Positions 53,666 through 64,000 of a stretch of DNA of 64,000 bases are shown in pieces (position 1 is the first letter of the stretch; each line of letters begins with the position of its first letter). The notes beneath the pieces are model-generated. The model was not told where the DNA came from. It was given only the letters and a program-made list of their open reading frames with translations, and searched no databases. This stretch comes from Lotus japonicus (lineage: Eukaryota > Streptophyta > Magnoliopsida > Fabales > Fabaceae). The position numbers were made by a program, and so were the translations under genes. The stretch lies in contig NC_080042.1 in NCBI RefSeq assembly GCF_012489685.1, positions 43,452,066 to 43,516,065 on the forward strand, in the 5' to 3' direction.

Positions 53666-54395
53666 AGGTCGGTTCTATATAAGAATTAGAATCCTTTCAA
53701 ATGGCTGTCAATAACTTATTTTTCCTGCTGTATTTGTTTCAATTCTAGCTTATTGTATATCTCTTCTTCATATGACTAGGCTGTTATATATACTTGAAGA
53801 TTATTTAATGTTTCATGGATACCAACATTCCCGCATAGAAGACAATATTGATGGAGAACATCGTCATGCTTCCACTGCTGTTTTTGTTGCCATTAATCTT
53901 GCTACTGCTGACATTGACATTCTTTATCACAGTGACTGGTGAGTATTTCACTTATGTCAGCACCCTTCCGATTTAGATTATTGCCTTATGTACACAACTA
54001 ATTGTTCGTTCATAATTGGTGGTGTTAAAACGAGAACCAGCAGGTTGACCTATAAGCTCAAGATCAGGCTCATAGGATTCGCCAGAAGAAAGAAGTTGAA
54101 TTTTACATATTCTGCTCAGAGGTGTGTGATTTTATACTTATTTTGCTCATTATTAGGTATGTTTCTAATATTATAATTCTATCTAGAAGTATGGATACAA
54201 GCACTGTACATAAATAATATAATTCAAAGATTTAAGTATTGAAGGAATCCAAAAATCGTTGTGTTTGACAACTATTTTAAAGTGCTGGTGCCTCCTATTT
54301 CCTGCTTTCATTTTGTGTCAATATCTCATATCATGGTAATTGCACAGTATACAATTGAGGAAAAAGTCATTGAAAGGGTTTAAAAAAAGCAAAGT
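53666..54395 (+). pseudogene. ISWI-type chromatin remodeller relic, copy 2
   Basis: Begins in an intron almost identical to that of copy 1 (GTCGGTTCTATATAAGAATT). Exon remnants: 53774-53938 (MTRLLYILEDYLMFHGYQHS, then ATADIDILYHSDW), about 54034-54121 (QVDL, a stop, AQDQAHRIRQKKEVEFYIFC) and 54348-54395 (YTIEEKVIERV then stop). The order and content match the ISWI helicase C-terminal domain; HRIRQ replaces the motif VI HRIGQ. The acceptor before the first exon is lost (CAT instead of CAG). It has the same missing segment as copy 1, so both descend from one already damaged copy. Confidence 0.88.
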
Positions 54396-54490
54396 AACTT
54401 TGAATTAATCCTTCTGAAACCTTCCTTATGATTTAAGAGTAAACTAATGCACATGTCACACTCTTACTCATACATTAATTTTGGTGTGGA
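54396..54490. other. Short spacer before hAT element
   Basis: Nothing recognised. Confidence 0.5.
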
Positions 54491-54498
54491 GATACATC

Positions 54499-55070
54499 CA
54501 AGGTTGACAGAATCGCGATTCTACGTAGGACGAGAAAGGGGGTGCAGAATCGTAAACTCGTATAAACGTAGCAGGGACGCTACGATTCCACAAATATATA
54601 AATATATTATATGCATCTAAATTCATATATATGCATACAAACTACCTTAACATAAAATAAAAATCTCTTTAAAAGCACTAATGTAGGCCAAGCAATTCAT
54701 TCAAATTAACATCCATATAATCATCATTCCATTCAACTTCATCTTCATTTTCTTCATCTTCATTTTCTTCTTCATCTTCACATTCACCATGGTTCTATTG
54801 CTCTAGAATCACTAGATCCAAACTCTCATTCTCATTTTCATTCAGAGTTTCAAAATCCGAGTTGTCCACATCCAAGTCTTCATTGTTTTCATCAAAATCT
54901 TTCTCCATAATCCAGAAAGTAGAATCGGTGACGGCCCGTGATTCTACGATTCTACCTGTAACAACGACGATTCCACCTGATTCTACTCGATAGCGATTCT
55001 GCTACCGATTCAACACGTAGGAGCCTTGTAACATCGTAGAATCGTACGACTCGCGATTTTGTCAACCTTG
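54499..55070 (-). mobile_element. Non-autonomous hAT element
   Basis: Inverted ends CAAGGTTGAC and GTCAACCTTG, with AATCGCGATTCTACG-type subterminal repeats, are flanked by the 8-bp duplication GATACATC at 54491-54498 and 55071-55078. On the minus strand the interior reads as the acidic tail common to plant hAT transposases (DFDENNEDLDVDNSDFETLN, EVEWNDDYMDVNLNELLGLH), with one stop. The catalytic and dimerisation parts are absent, so it is an internally deleted derivative. Confidence 0.93.
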
Positions 55071-55078
55071 GATACATC

Positions 55079-55740
55079 TAACCTCCAACTTTTTTTTACT
55101 CTTTATGTTTATTGAAAGTTCTTTGTTAGAGTGACGTGTTACATGCTCAAAACCACAAGTTCTAGCTCAGGCTTGGCTATTCAATATTTGCTCACAACAA
55201 ATATCATCGGATGAAGAAGAACCTTTGGTGTTTAAAAAGAAAAAAAAGCTAGCATTGAAAAAGTCGAGACATCGTGCATCATTTAATCAATAAGAAATCA
55301 ACGGCACAAATGACATTACTTCAGCAGACGAAGAACAAATTTTGATTCAAACCTTGAGGACAAACACATCTAAGAGAACCAAAGTTAGCAATACAAACAC
55401 CACAAGGAAGCCAAAAAGATTAACAAGACAAAAAAAATAGAGAGTAATTCCATGTGTAGCTTATATTTCATTTTCTACAATTTACGTCATGTATTTGACT
55501 ATTTTATTTCAAAATCAAAAGCTTATTTTAATTACATCATGCTCTTAGTTCAAAATAATGGTTACATTAAATTTGACAATAACCACTCATTAGTGAATTG
55601 AAAAGAAAAAAAAATCCAATAATACATAAACTCCAGTAATGCACGAAATATAGTCAATCACTTTGTATGTCTTAACAACCACCAATAATATAAGAAATAT
55701 TTATACGCAGATACACTACACATTTAGTCAGTCGTATTCG
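55079..55740. other. Region before Helitron terminus
   Basis: A plus-strand stretch at about 55200-55440 reads SSDEEEPLVFKKKKKLALKK, a stop, then a basic tail ending LTRQKK and a stop, like the C-terminus of a nuclear protein. It may be the end of a captured gene; not identified. Confidence 0.4.
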
Positions 55741-55768
55741 CCCGCGCAACGCGCGGGTTGTTGTCTAG
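55741..55768 (+). mobile_element. Helitron 3' terminus
   Basis: Seventeen-base hairpin CCCGCGCAACGCGCGGG, a 7-base spacer and terminal CTAG, followed by T. This is the diagnostic 3' end of plant Helitrons, which transpose by rolling-circle replication. Confidence 0.85.
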
Positions 55769-56137
55769 TTTTAATTTATTTTACTAACTTTTCCTTCCAT
55801 AAAAATTGTATTTCTGACGTACTAATTTGTTGAAATTTTAGTTTTCAAAATCAATTTTAGTTTATTTTCTAACTTTTCCTACCATGACATTTTCATAAAC
55901 TTTCATATAACTCTTTTGGTTTACCTTTTTTAATTTCATGACATATGACATATGATATTACTTATTTCTTCTTCTTTTACTATTCTTATATGAGTGTGAG
56001 TTTGAGGTCTGTAAGGTAATTTTATCCTTAATCCCTTACATAGAAGTGTGGTCAAGTAGTCAATCTATGTTTGTTTTCTTCTAGAAAACTTTTGACCTGT
56101 TAATGAGTATTTGACTCCATCTGTGATCAATTTTTTT
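55769..56137. other. AT-rich spacer
   Basis: Nothing recognised except TTTTTTTAGTAAAG at 56129-56143, the T-run of the adjoining minus-strand LINE tail. Confidence 0.5.
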
Positions 56138-57640
56138 AGTAAAGATTCGGCCTTTGCCAATTTCATTAATCAATGTAAGTGGAATCTACAAACAAGGCAT
56201 GAGCAACAACAGGTGGAGGCTCATGCCACCAAACATGAAAAAGGAAATTACTAGCTTGAGCTGCCAGTTCATGGGCCACATTGTTAGCCTGTCTTCTTGT
56301 ATCACTGCTTCTATCTCTGGCGGACATGAACTAGTAAGGCATGTATTACAGCTAATGAATCAGACTCCACAATCACATTTTCCAAATCCATTTCTGATGC
56401 CATTTGTAGACACCAACGAACAGCATAGGCTTCAGCTAATAAGGGATCCCAGCGATGTTGCTCCACCTTCGTTGCTGCCATCATAAGTTCACCTCTATCT
56501 GATCTAGCAACCAGTCCAAATCCAGTGGAGTTATGGCCTGACCAACCAGCATCTACATTTAATTTAATGACTCCTTGTGGCGGTGCTTCCCATATGATAT
56601 TCCTTAGCTTGCTTGCTCATCAACACTTGATTCACATCGTTCTTGAGCCTCTATCCACTCCAAATGGTTATTTATAGACAGTTGTATCATCATTCCTGGA
56701 TCAGCCACTACCTGATTGAAATAAGCATTATTCCTTGCCCTCCAAATAACATGAAGCAGTTGTATAACAGCCACAACCCAATCTTCATCTTGCTGGCGAA
56801 ATCCTTGCTCAAGCCATTCACTAAAACCAAGTGAGACATAATCAGAATGCAGGCCTAGAGGATGAGCGAACCATGCAGCTCGTGCCCAATTACAGTGCAG
56901 AAAAAGATGATTTAAATTTTCCTCTACTTGTTGCTGGCATATTAAGCACTCTTGTTGGACTTGCATTCCTCTCTTTGCCAAATTAGCTCTACATGCCAAG
57001 GTGTTCGTTGCAGCCTTATAAGCAAATTGTTTAAATTTGCTGGGAATCTTTGCTGACCAGATTACTTTCCAAGGGAATTGTGCCACAACTGAAGAGCTTG
57101 CTTCATTGCTCATCTTTTTGTTTTGTATCTGGATATATGTTGATCTTACTGTGAAATCTCCAAACCTGCTCCATCTCCAGAAAGCACTATCACTTCCTTC
57201 TGCCCAACTCAAAGGTATAAGTTTTATTTTTTGAGCTTCTGCATGATTGAAGATCTGATCTATTAGTGGCCCATTCCATCTCCTGCTTTCCTGCAAAATA
57301 AGTGAAGAAACTCGAGCATCTTGTGGTAGAATGGTCTGAGGAGAACGAATTACACCATCTCCACAACCAGGGAGCCATGCATCATGCCATCTCCTAAGAT
57401 CTTTACCATCTCCGACCCTCCATTTTAATCCTTCCCGAACAGTCCCAAGTGTCTCCCAAATACTCCTCCAAGAATAACTTGGTTGGAAACCAAGTTGAGC
57501 ATTCAGTATAGAAGTTCGGGGGAAATACCTTGCTTTCAATACTCTATACAGCAGTGAACTCCCAGCCAATAATAGCCTCCATGCTTGCTTGGCTAATAAT
57601 GCATGACGGAAATCAACCATTTGTCTGCAGATAAGTATTT
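56138..57640 (-). mobile_element. LINE 3' half: zinc-binding and RNase H domains
   Basis: A 338-aa frame at 57620-56604 starts DFRHALLAKQAWRLLLAGSS and carries the reverse-transcriptase-associated zinc-binding domain (WKVIWSAKIPSKFKQFAYKA, CLICQQQVEENLNHLFLHC). A frameshift near 56610 leads into RNase H in another frame (EAPPQGVIKLNVDAGWSGHN, VIVESDSLAVIHAL). The minus-strand tail ends in an A-run near 56130. Reverse transcriptase and endonuclease are absent, so this is a 5'-truncated, frameshifted copy. Its 5' edge lies next to a TNL LRR scrap. Confidence 0.85.
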
Positions 57641-57659
57641 TAAGCTTGGCGGAGTCCCT

Positions 57660-57800
57660 TTAATTTCCATAGTCACTCGCAATCACACAATAGAAGCTTT
57701 GATAAACTGTGGCATTATTTGATGCATTCAGGAACAATTATTAATTCATTCTCTCTTAGGTCTAATTCTTCCAAGTTAGGAAACAATGAGGGGAATAGGA
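57660..57800 (-). pseudogene. TNL LRR scrap related to TNL4
   Basis: GATGCATTCAGGAACAATT and GGAAACAATGAGGGGAAT align with TNL4 exon 4 (GATGCATTCAGGTACAACT and GGCAACAATGAGGGAATT, 60597-60675), with similar spacing and orientation. Indels break the frame. It shows that another TNL4-like gene once stood here. Confidence 0.65.
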
Positions 57801-59745
57801 AAAACTTGTAAAGGTTACCCCTATTAACGGGGGAGATAGGAAAAACTTACTACCTGAATTACAAATGACAGTTTGTACTCTATTTTTTGGTGTAAGGACA
57901 ATGAACTCAGCTACCATGTCTTTTTGTGTATCAATTACAATTTTCACTTCTCTCAGCATCCAGGACCTTATGAAGTAGCTAGTCTACTTGCTGAAGAAGA
58001 AAGAATGAAAATCAGACTTAAAGATAGCATTAATACCACCGTAGAAATGATTATGTGAACTAAAGCCAGAGAGCTTAAAAGATTTTTAAATGCTAGTTTA
58101 TTTGAGCCGGGAATAAAAGATTTTAAATCATATGCACACACAGAGGGTTACAGAAAGAAATTAGGATTTCAATGTACTGTCATGTAAATAGGGTCCAAGC
58201 AAAGATTTCTCATGGGACTCTTTCAATTAATATGCCTAAAAGAAGTTCAGTCATTCACAGTGACAACTAACAACTGACAAAGATGCAGCCATGAAGAGCA
58301 AACTATTTCCAGGGTTGAAACAAGAAAGAGAACAGCAAGTAATGTTTCAATTAAACTATATCATGACTTGTAGAACTATATTGCCTTTTTACATAAAGGA
58401 CCAATATTAAACAATGCCTTGAAGAATGTGTTGCCTGCATTCTATCAGGACTAAGGTTCATATATAGCCTTTAAAATCATAACAATTTGAGACCAATTTT
58501 GGAAACTCATATGCAGCTACTACAACTCCCATGGTATTAACTTTCCACATCTAGAGAGAAAATCAATATTGGGTTACATTTGTGAAATCTGAAGTTATCT
58601 TTCTGCTAGAGTTCTCAAACAAATGTGATCCTGTTTATGTTATTATTCTAAAATACATACCTTCAGCTTTCAATTCAGTGTTCAGACCACACCTAAAAAG
58701 CACCTTCCATTATGCAACTTGGAATTTGAATTCTTCAGTTTATCTATTAAGGAAAAAGAGTGGTTTTCCAACATTAGAAATAATGAATTAGGCTAGGAAT
58801 ATACTTTTGGGGTATAGAGAAGAACAAGGCAAGCAATGTTTAAAAGGCTGAGAGGAAGAATAAAACACATCGTACTTGCAGATGTAGTCTGGCACCCAAC
58901 TTCTCCAGAAACTCAATCTGTTGTTCAACTTCTCCTACAGGGAATAGAGCATCAATTAGCCTCAGTTTATTGATAATAGTCAACAAGTAATCCTGGTAAA
59001 TATAATTAGAAAATACTAACCTCAATCAAGCGGAAACAGTTCATAAACCTGAGACTTTTGTGATTGGAGTTCTTTGTTTTTTTTTTTTTGACAGAACAAA
59101 ACATAGAGTGAATGACATTAACTTGATCCAGCAATAATGAAGATTAAGCTTTGTATTTAAATCAGCTTGATTTTGGATGGCTTTCTTAAAAGGGTGGCAT
59201 ACTTGTAAATCATGAACACATGACAGATTTAACTAGCTAGAAGTCGTGTCGTGGCAAGTTCAAGTGTGAATTTCTATTTTTTACAAGGATCGTGAATTGA
59301 ATACCTCCATGCTACATTTCTCTTTCAATACATGGATTCCAATATCTATGCTAATCTGCCCTTAGGATGCTAAAAGTTAGTCCACTCATTTTCTACAAGT
59401 AATTCGTCAAGAAAAATTCATCCTCGTAATTCTCTAATTTGTCGTATAGAAATGTGAATAAGATCCATAAAAGAATCAAATGAACCAATTTTCCAGTTAA
59501 CGTGGTCTATTTGGATTCCAACTAATGTGCTGATATGAGCATAAATGCATAATTCAGGATGTCAGGTAACACAGCTTGAAAAAAAAAAGGCCAAACCTAA
59601 GCATATATTAGGGACTATTTACAACATACAGATTTAACAGATACTAGAAAGTGGAGGAAAGTAATTAAATGTAGTGTCCAAGAATTGTTATTTACAAAAT
59701 AGGGTTGCACAAAAATGATTGATATACAGGGTCGAATGGAACCTC
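57801..59745. other. Spacer between LINE and TNL4
   Basis: Two short exon-like pieces: plus strand 57955-58056 (PGPYEVASLLAEEERMKIRL, after a CTCTCAG acceptor-like site) and minus strand 58940-58878 (EVEQQIEFLEKLGARLHLQ, then GTACGATG). Neither was identified. The rest, including the TNL4 downstream region, shows nothing recognised. Confidence 0.4.
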
Positions 59746-62700
59746 CTAACTGGAAGACACATCTTCATTTTCCTCCACATCAGAAGCAGTGCTTGAAAAC
59801 GATGATTCACAGTCAAAATATTCCTCACAATCAGGATTGGTGAATCGAATATTCTCATGCTCATGCTCGTATTCTCTTTCAATCAAATCATATATCACAT
59901 CATCCTCTTCAGGTGGTACCAAGTTCAAGTCTAAAGGATTCGTGAATCGGATATCCAGCATGTTTTGCTCTTTCAACACATGGATTCCAATTCCACAATC
60001 TAAGCCACTGGCAGTCCTAAACTCCACATGGTTCCACCCATTTTTTATAAATTTATCTTTCAATAAATAGTTTGTTTGGCTTAGCCTACGAAGAATGGTA
60101 AGACCCGAATATGGTGCCACTGGTAGGAAACCGGTGTATCTTGAATAGCCATTGATGAATACACTAAAATCCGACTGTTTAAAAGTAGGAGAAGGTGGAA
60201 AAGCTGTATATAGTATGATGCGAGGGATGTTGTTACGAAACCAGAAAGAAAGTGGCGGAGATCGACCCCTGTTCTGGTGCTCAAACCACTCTGGAATCGT
60301 TTCTCCTTCTAAGGTTTGCAATTCAAGATTAATTTGTACATCTTCATGCAGTTCCTGTTTAAGCGTAGAACATTAATTAATAATGATGAAATCAATAAAT
60401 ACATTCTAAACATAACAAATTAAATCAAATCAAAAACGTAACTAACCTGCCTCAGCAACATGCTTCTACAACTGGAACTCAAGGATGGACATCCGAATAC
60501 ATCTAAGTTGGTTAATCTTGGCAAAATTCCTTCACAAATTTCTCTTAGTTGCTTGCAATAAGCCAAGGAAAGCTCTCGTAAAAAGCGACATTCTTTGATG
60601 CATTCAGGTACAACTGTGATTGGACAATCCTCTAGGCGTAAATATTTTAAGTGAGGCAACAATGAGGGAATTAATACTAAATATTCATCTGACAGGTGGC
60701 TCCAATCGACAGTAAGCCTTTCTACTTTTGAAGGCAAAATGGAACTCTCTTTTTCATTCAACGTGGGAACTAATGCCATAGCTCCACCATCCATCACTTG
60801 TTCTTCACTCTCTCTCTCGTCCTCCTCTTCCCATATCCGCTGCTGACTGATTTTGAGCTTTGCTAGTTGCGGCATCGTGACTAAGCTCCTTGATGGCAGC
60901 AAGTGAGAAACTGTCATTTCTCGAAGTTGAGTAAGATTTCCAAATGAATGTGGGAACTTGCTTATGTAAGTGCCAACCAAATCAAGGTCTTTTATATTTT
61001 TCATCTCTTCTAATATTTCTGGAAAACTCTCAAGACTTGAACAACCTCTAAGCATGAGTTCTCCAAGAGAGGGCAACTTAAGGGGAGGAAAACTCTTAAG
61101 CTGAGAGCAATCATCAGCATTCAAGATTTTAAGTTTGTCCAACAACCCAACCGAATAGTCAATTGTAATTACTTTTGAACAACGTGCAAATGAAAGCTCT
61201 TCTAAATTTGGGAGACCAGATAGGTTAGGTATCTGTGTTAATAATCCACACCTTTTGAGATTTAAAACTTTCATAGTCACGAACTTCTGTTAACATGAAA
61301 AGAAAGAAAGAAAAACAAGAATCAAATGAATATTAGTGATGTATCATACACTAGACGATCAAGGGTTCATTATCATACTTGCCTTTGATGAACTTAACAA
61401 CTCCAATGACATAAACCTACTCTCAGGTAATTTGCAAATGGAAAGTTTCTTTGGATGAAAGTCACCTGGTAAATATGCTAAAGGATATTTCCACCACTCT
61501 AGTACTCTTAAACTATTTGGAAGATACTTGGGACCTATAGAAAAATGACTTTTTCTAATAATAAGTGTTTTGAGTTTTTTCATCATCTTGAAAGCATCTC
61601 CATCCCAATCCACTTCTTCAAATGACGGGTAATCAAGATTTATCATTTCAATTTTGTTTGTTCCCTTCAAAAAGAAATAAAGACAAATCAATTAAACAAA
61701 TAGGACATTAACACAAGTACTTAGAGACATGCAAATATTATAAAGGTAATTGTTAAACGCACTCCATTAACATCTAATTCCACCCCTTTTTTTTCCACGC
61801 ACTTATAAGTGCGTGAACTAACACACTTAAAGGTGGGGGTGGGATTAGATGTCAGGGGATGCGTTTAACAATTACCTATTATAAAATCGGGGAAAATGGT
61901 AATATAACATTAGTAGCTTTGAATAATAAAAAAGACTAAATCAAGATCGAAGAGAAACAACAAAATCATTCAGACTAGTCTTACCGTATTTTCTTCCAAA
62001 ACTTCAAATATATCTTCAAGAGACCATAGCCTACTGCGGTTTCCAGGCTCTTTTGGTGATTCCCGCCGCACAATTTCTTTACCCATATCCTCAATCAAGT
62101 CGTGTAGTGTCACTTCACCCCCTTTAGTAATCTTTACGAGAGATTTATCAACCAACACTCCAATTTGATATATTATGCTTTGGTCATAATGAGCATTGAG
62201 TGTATTTTTTACCTCTTGAAATCCTTGTCCATTGAAGCAACAAGCAATGTCTAAGAAAACACTCTGCTCTTCTTCCTTCAAAGCATCAAAGCTCACTTCA
62301 AGTATTTTTTGAATATTTTTATCTGGAATCCTTTCATATTGTTGTAATGCAGATTTCCATTCTTCTATGCTTTTTCCATACAAGTTAGAACCAATTACTT
62401 CCAAAGCCAATGGAAGACCGGAAGCATATTCCACTACACGGTTTAATATGTCCATATAACTTGGGCTAACTTTGTCCTTTTTAAAAGCTTTAAACCTGAG
62501 CAAGTCAAAAGCATCTTCCTCCTTCAACTCTTCCACTTCATATGTTCTTTTAACTCCATGACATGCTAGCAAGTGTTTATCCCGAGTAGTAATGATGACT
62601 CTACTACCAAGACCAAACCAAGTAGGGCTTCCGGCGAGATGCTCCAACTGCTCTTTCTTGTCAACATCTAGAATGATAAGAACCTTTTTTTTTTGGAACC

Positions 62701-63728
62701 TCCGTTGTATTATTGAACTTCCATGCTTAATACTTGTTATCTCAATTTCCTTCTCTCCAAGTACAGCCAAAAGGAGGGTCTTTTGAAGATGTAATAACCC
62801 ATGTTTGTTTGAATTTTCTCGAACATTTTCTAAAAAACATAAACCTTCAAAATGGTCAGCAATGGAATTGTAAACTGCTAGAGAAAGTGTTGTTTTACCA
62901 ATCCCTCCTATTCCATGAATTCCTACCATGTGAACTCTATCGTCAGACTCAAGATCCAAAAGCAATACCACTTGTCGCACTTGGGACTCTAGCCCAACTG
63001 GGTAATCAGCAACAGGTAAAGCTACACGATTAATCTTTCTTGAAACTTCTTTAACAATGTTTCCGATAAACTCGTGTTCATAAGATCCATCTCTGCCCAA
63101 TAAGAGAAGTGCATTTTGTGTTAAGTAATAACAATTAATGAATTCATCATGTTCGTGAAATAGTAAAGAAACACAATATAAGAAGGGAAAAAGAGGGTGA
63201 AGTGGGGTGCCTGGGTTTGTAATGGGAGCCTGACAAATTAGCGGCTTTGTTAAGAGCCATCTTCCATTTTTGCAACCTCTCCATGTTGTCCTTCAACTTT
63301 TCCTTTCTATCCTTAAACCTCTTCTCATGCTTGTACAGTGCTTCAGCATAAGTCCCACTTTGATGTCTGACATGAGAAGGATCCACATCATAGAAAACCG
63401 GAAAAACCAACCGACCTTTTTCCTTGAAACACTCCATGATGGTGACAAGTTCATCCAGGCAAAATGAAGAAGAAGCATAGTTCACAGAGAAGATAGGGAT
63501 GGCGATCCTTGACTCTTGAATGGCCTTGATAAGTGCGGGTGTGATTTCATCTCCTCTCTTAAGGTCCTCATCATCAATGAAGGTGTGGATTCCCTTGTCT
63601 GAGAGAGTTTTGTAGAGATTGCCAGTAAAACCAAAGCGAGTATCAGAGCCCCTGAAGCTGAGGAATACATCGTAACAGAATGCATAGGTGAAGGAGGATG
63701 ATGATGATGATGATGGTAGCAGAGCCAT
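59746..63728 (-). CDS. TNL4: five-exon TIR-NBS-LRR receptor
   Basis: Exons on the minus strand: 63728-63211, 63092-61985, 61664-61383, 61286-60447, 60354-59746, joining in frame to about 1,118 aa. TIR: YDVFLSFRGSDTRFGFTGNL, catalytic Glu in SSSFCLDELV. NB-ARC: GIGGIGKTT at about residue 233, FLENVRE, GLGSRVIITTRD, GLPLALEVIGS, LHDLIEDMGKEIVR (the usual TNL form of MHD). Kinase-2 reads VLIILDVDK, one Asp short of the normal LDDVD. LRRs fill exons 3-4 and a C-JID-like domain (IPEWFEHQ, LSFWFRNNIPRIILY) with an acidic tail fills exon 5. Introns 1 and 3 use GC donors (AG then GCACCC; AAG then GCAAGT). The start MALLPSSSSSSSF was chosen because it precedes the TIR closely and follows a TATA box (about 63793-63800). 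Only about distant kin of TNL1-3. Intron 2 hosts a MITE. Confidence 0.88.
61745..61876. mobile_element. Mutator-type MITE in TNL4 intron 2
   Basis: A 132-bp hairpin, GGTAATTGTTAAACGC to GCGTTTAACAATTACC, with the 9-bp duplication TATTATAAA at 61736-61744 and 61877-61885. Its centre contains the palindrome CACGCACTTATAAGTGCGTG. Confidence 0.92.
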
Positions 63729-64000
63729 GAGAAAGAAAGCTTGGAATGATAAGTGTGGAATATGAATGGTGTGTGTGAGTCTCGAAAACAATGTATATAA
63801 AGAGCACTGAATTGATTGACTTTAAAGTTTAAACTGATATAGTTAGTCTCTTTTTAATTTGTGATATAAAGAGAAAATGAATGTTATATATGTTCGCAAC
63901 GCCTTACAGGAAATTTGTTGTGTCTTGTCTGTATTATTGAAAATAGACATAAGTAACTGTGTGATTCATTGTATCCACTGGTTTATGGTAATAAATTTGC
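63729..64000 (-). promoter_or_regulatory. TNL4 upstream region
   Basis: A TATA-like TTATATAC on the minus strand at 63800-63793 lies about 65 bp before the start codon. TTGACT at about 63818 is a W-box core. No other gene is visible to the window edge. Confidence 0.45.

Larger units (their letters stand above)
44353..55768 (+). mobile_element. Candidate gene-capturing Helitron (5' end tentative)
   Basis: The 3' end is convincing: hairpin CCCGCGCAACGCGCGGG, then TTGTTGT, then CTAG followed by T. The 5' end is proposed at TCTATTATAATAGG, preceded by A, which fits the TC start and A/T target, but it sits in a TCTA microsatellite and is uncertain. Between them are pieces of an ISWI gene with introns, a Tekay-like insertion and a hAT insertion. 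No Rep/helicase gene is present, so it would be non-autonomous. Confidence 0.35.

Noticed and set aside
59789..60376. Plus-strand ORFs over the TNL4 last exon
   Set aside because: Antisense to the C-JID-like exon, which joins in frame with the rest of TNL4.

Overview
This is plant nuclear DNA, most likely from a papilionoid legume. It carries a cluster of intron-containing TIR-NBS-LRR (TNL) disease-resistance genes, a SIRE-type Ty1/copia element with an envelope-like ORF, Ty3/gypsy elements, LINE fragments, several MITEs, a hAT relic and a Helitron end. The legume assignment is inferred from TNL sequence style and repeat types; species is not determined (Lotus or a relative is a guess).

Layout. 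1-2.2 kb: decayed Athila-like gypsy gag/protease (minus). 2.3-2.6 kb: a Stowaway MITE containing a second MITE. 2.9-5.06 kb: probable gypsy LTR, primer-binding site and broken gag (plus). 6.3-10.1 kb: TNL1, open but lacking the kinase-2 motif. 15.4-18.8 kb: TNL2, killed by two frameshifts. 23.3-26.1 kb: TNL3, intact TIR-NBS but with its LRR cut off. These three are close relatives in tandem on the plus strand, and their intergenic DNA is also partly duplicated. 28.7-40.4 kb: a complete SIRE-like copia insertion (TSD AACTG) inside a LINE RNase H relic, with gag, pol, an envelope-like ORF and an antisense ORF. 41-44 kb: MITE hairpin, a 210-bp direct repeat and a TIR element. 44.35-55.77 kb: a region ending in a canonical Helitron 3' terminus and holding two intron-bearing relics of an ISWI chromatin-remodelling ATPase gene, split by a Tekay-like gypsy element (TSD TACCA), plus a 572-bp hAT element (8-bp TSD). 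56.1-57.6 kb: LINE 3' half (minus). 59.7-63.7 kb: TNL4, a divergent five-exon TNL on the minus strand.

Biology. The functional theme is intracellular immune receptors evolving by birth and death: one intact-looking divergent gene (TNL4, with one Asp missing from kinase-2), one open gene with a deleted ATPase motif (TNL1), one frameshifted pseudogene (TNL2) and one TIR-NBS truncation (TNL3), with loose LRR/C-terminal scraps nearby. Everything else is transposon-derived. The least expected signals are the antisense coiled-coil ORF with its own TATA box inside the copia element, the loss of the promoter from that element's 5' LTR, repeated use of GC-AG introns in the TNLs, and the possible Helitron that captured ISWI exons.
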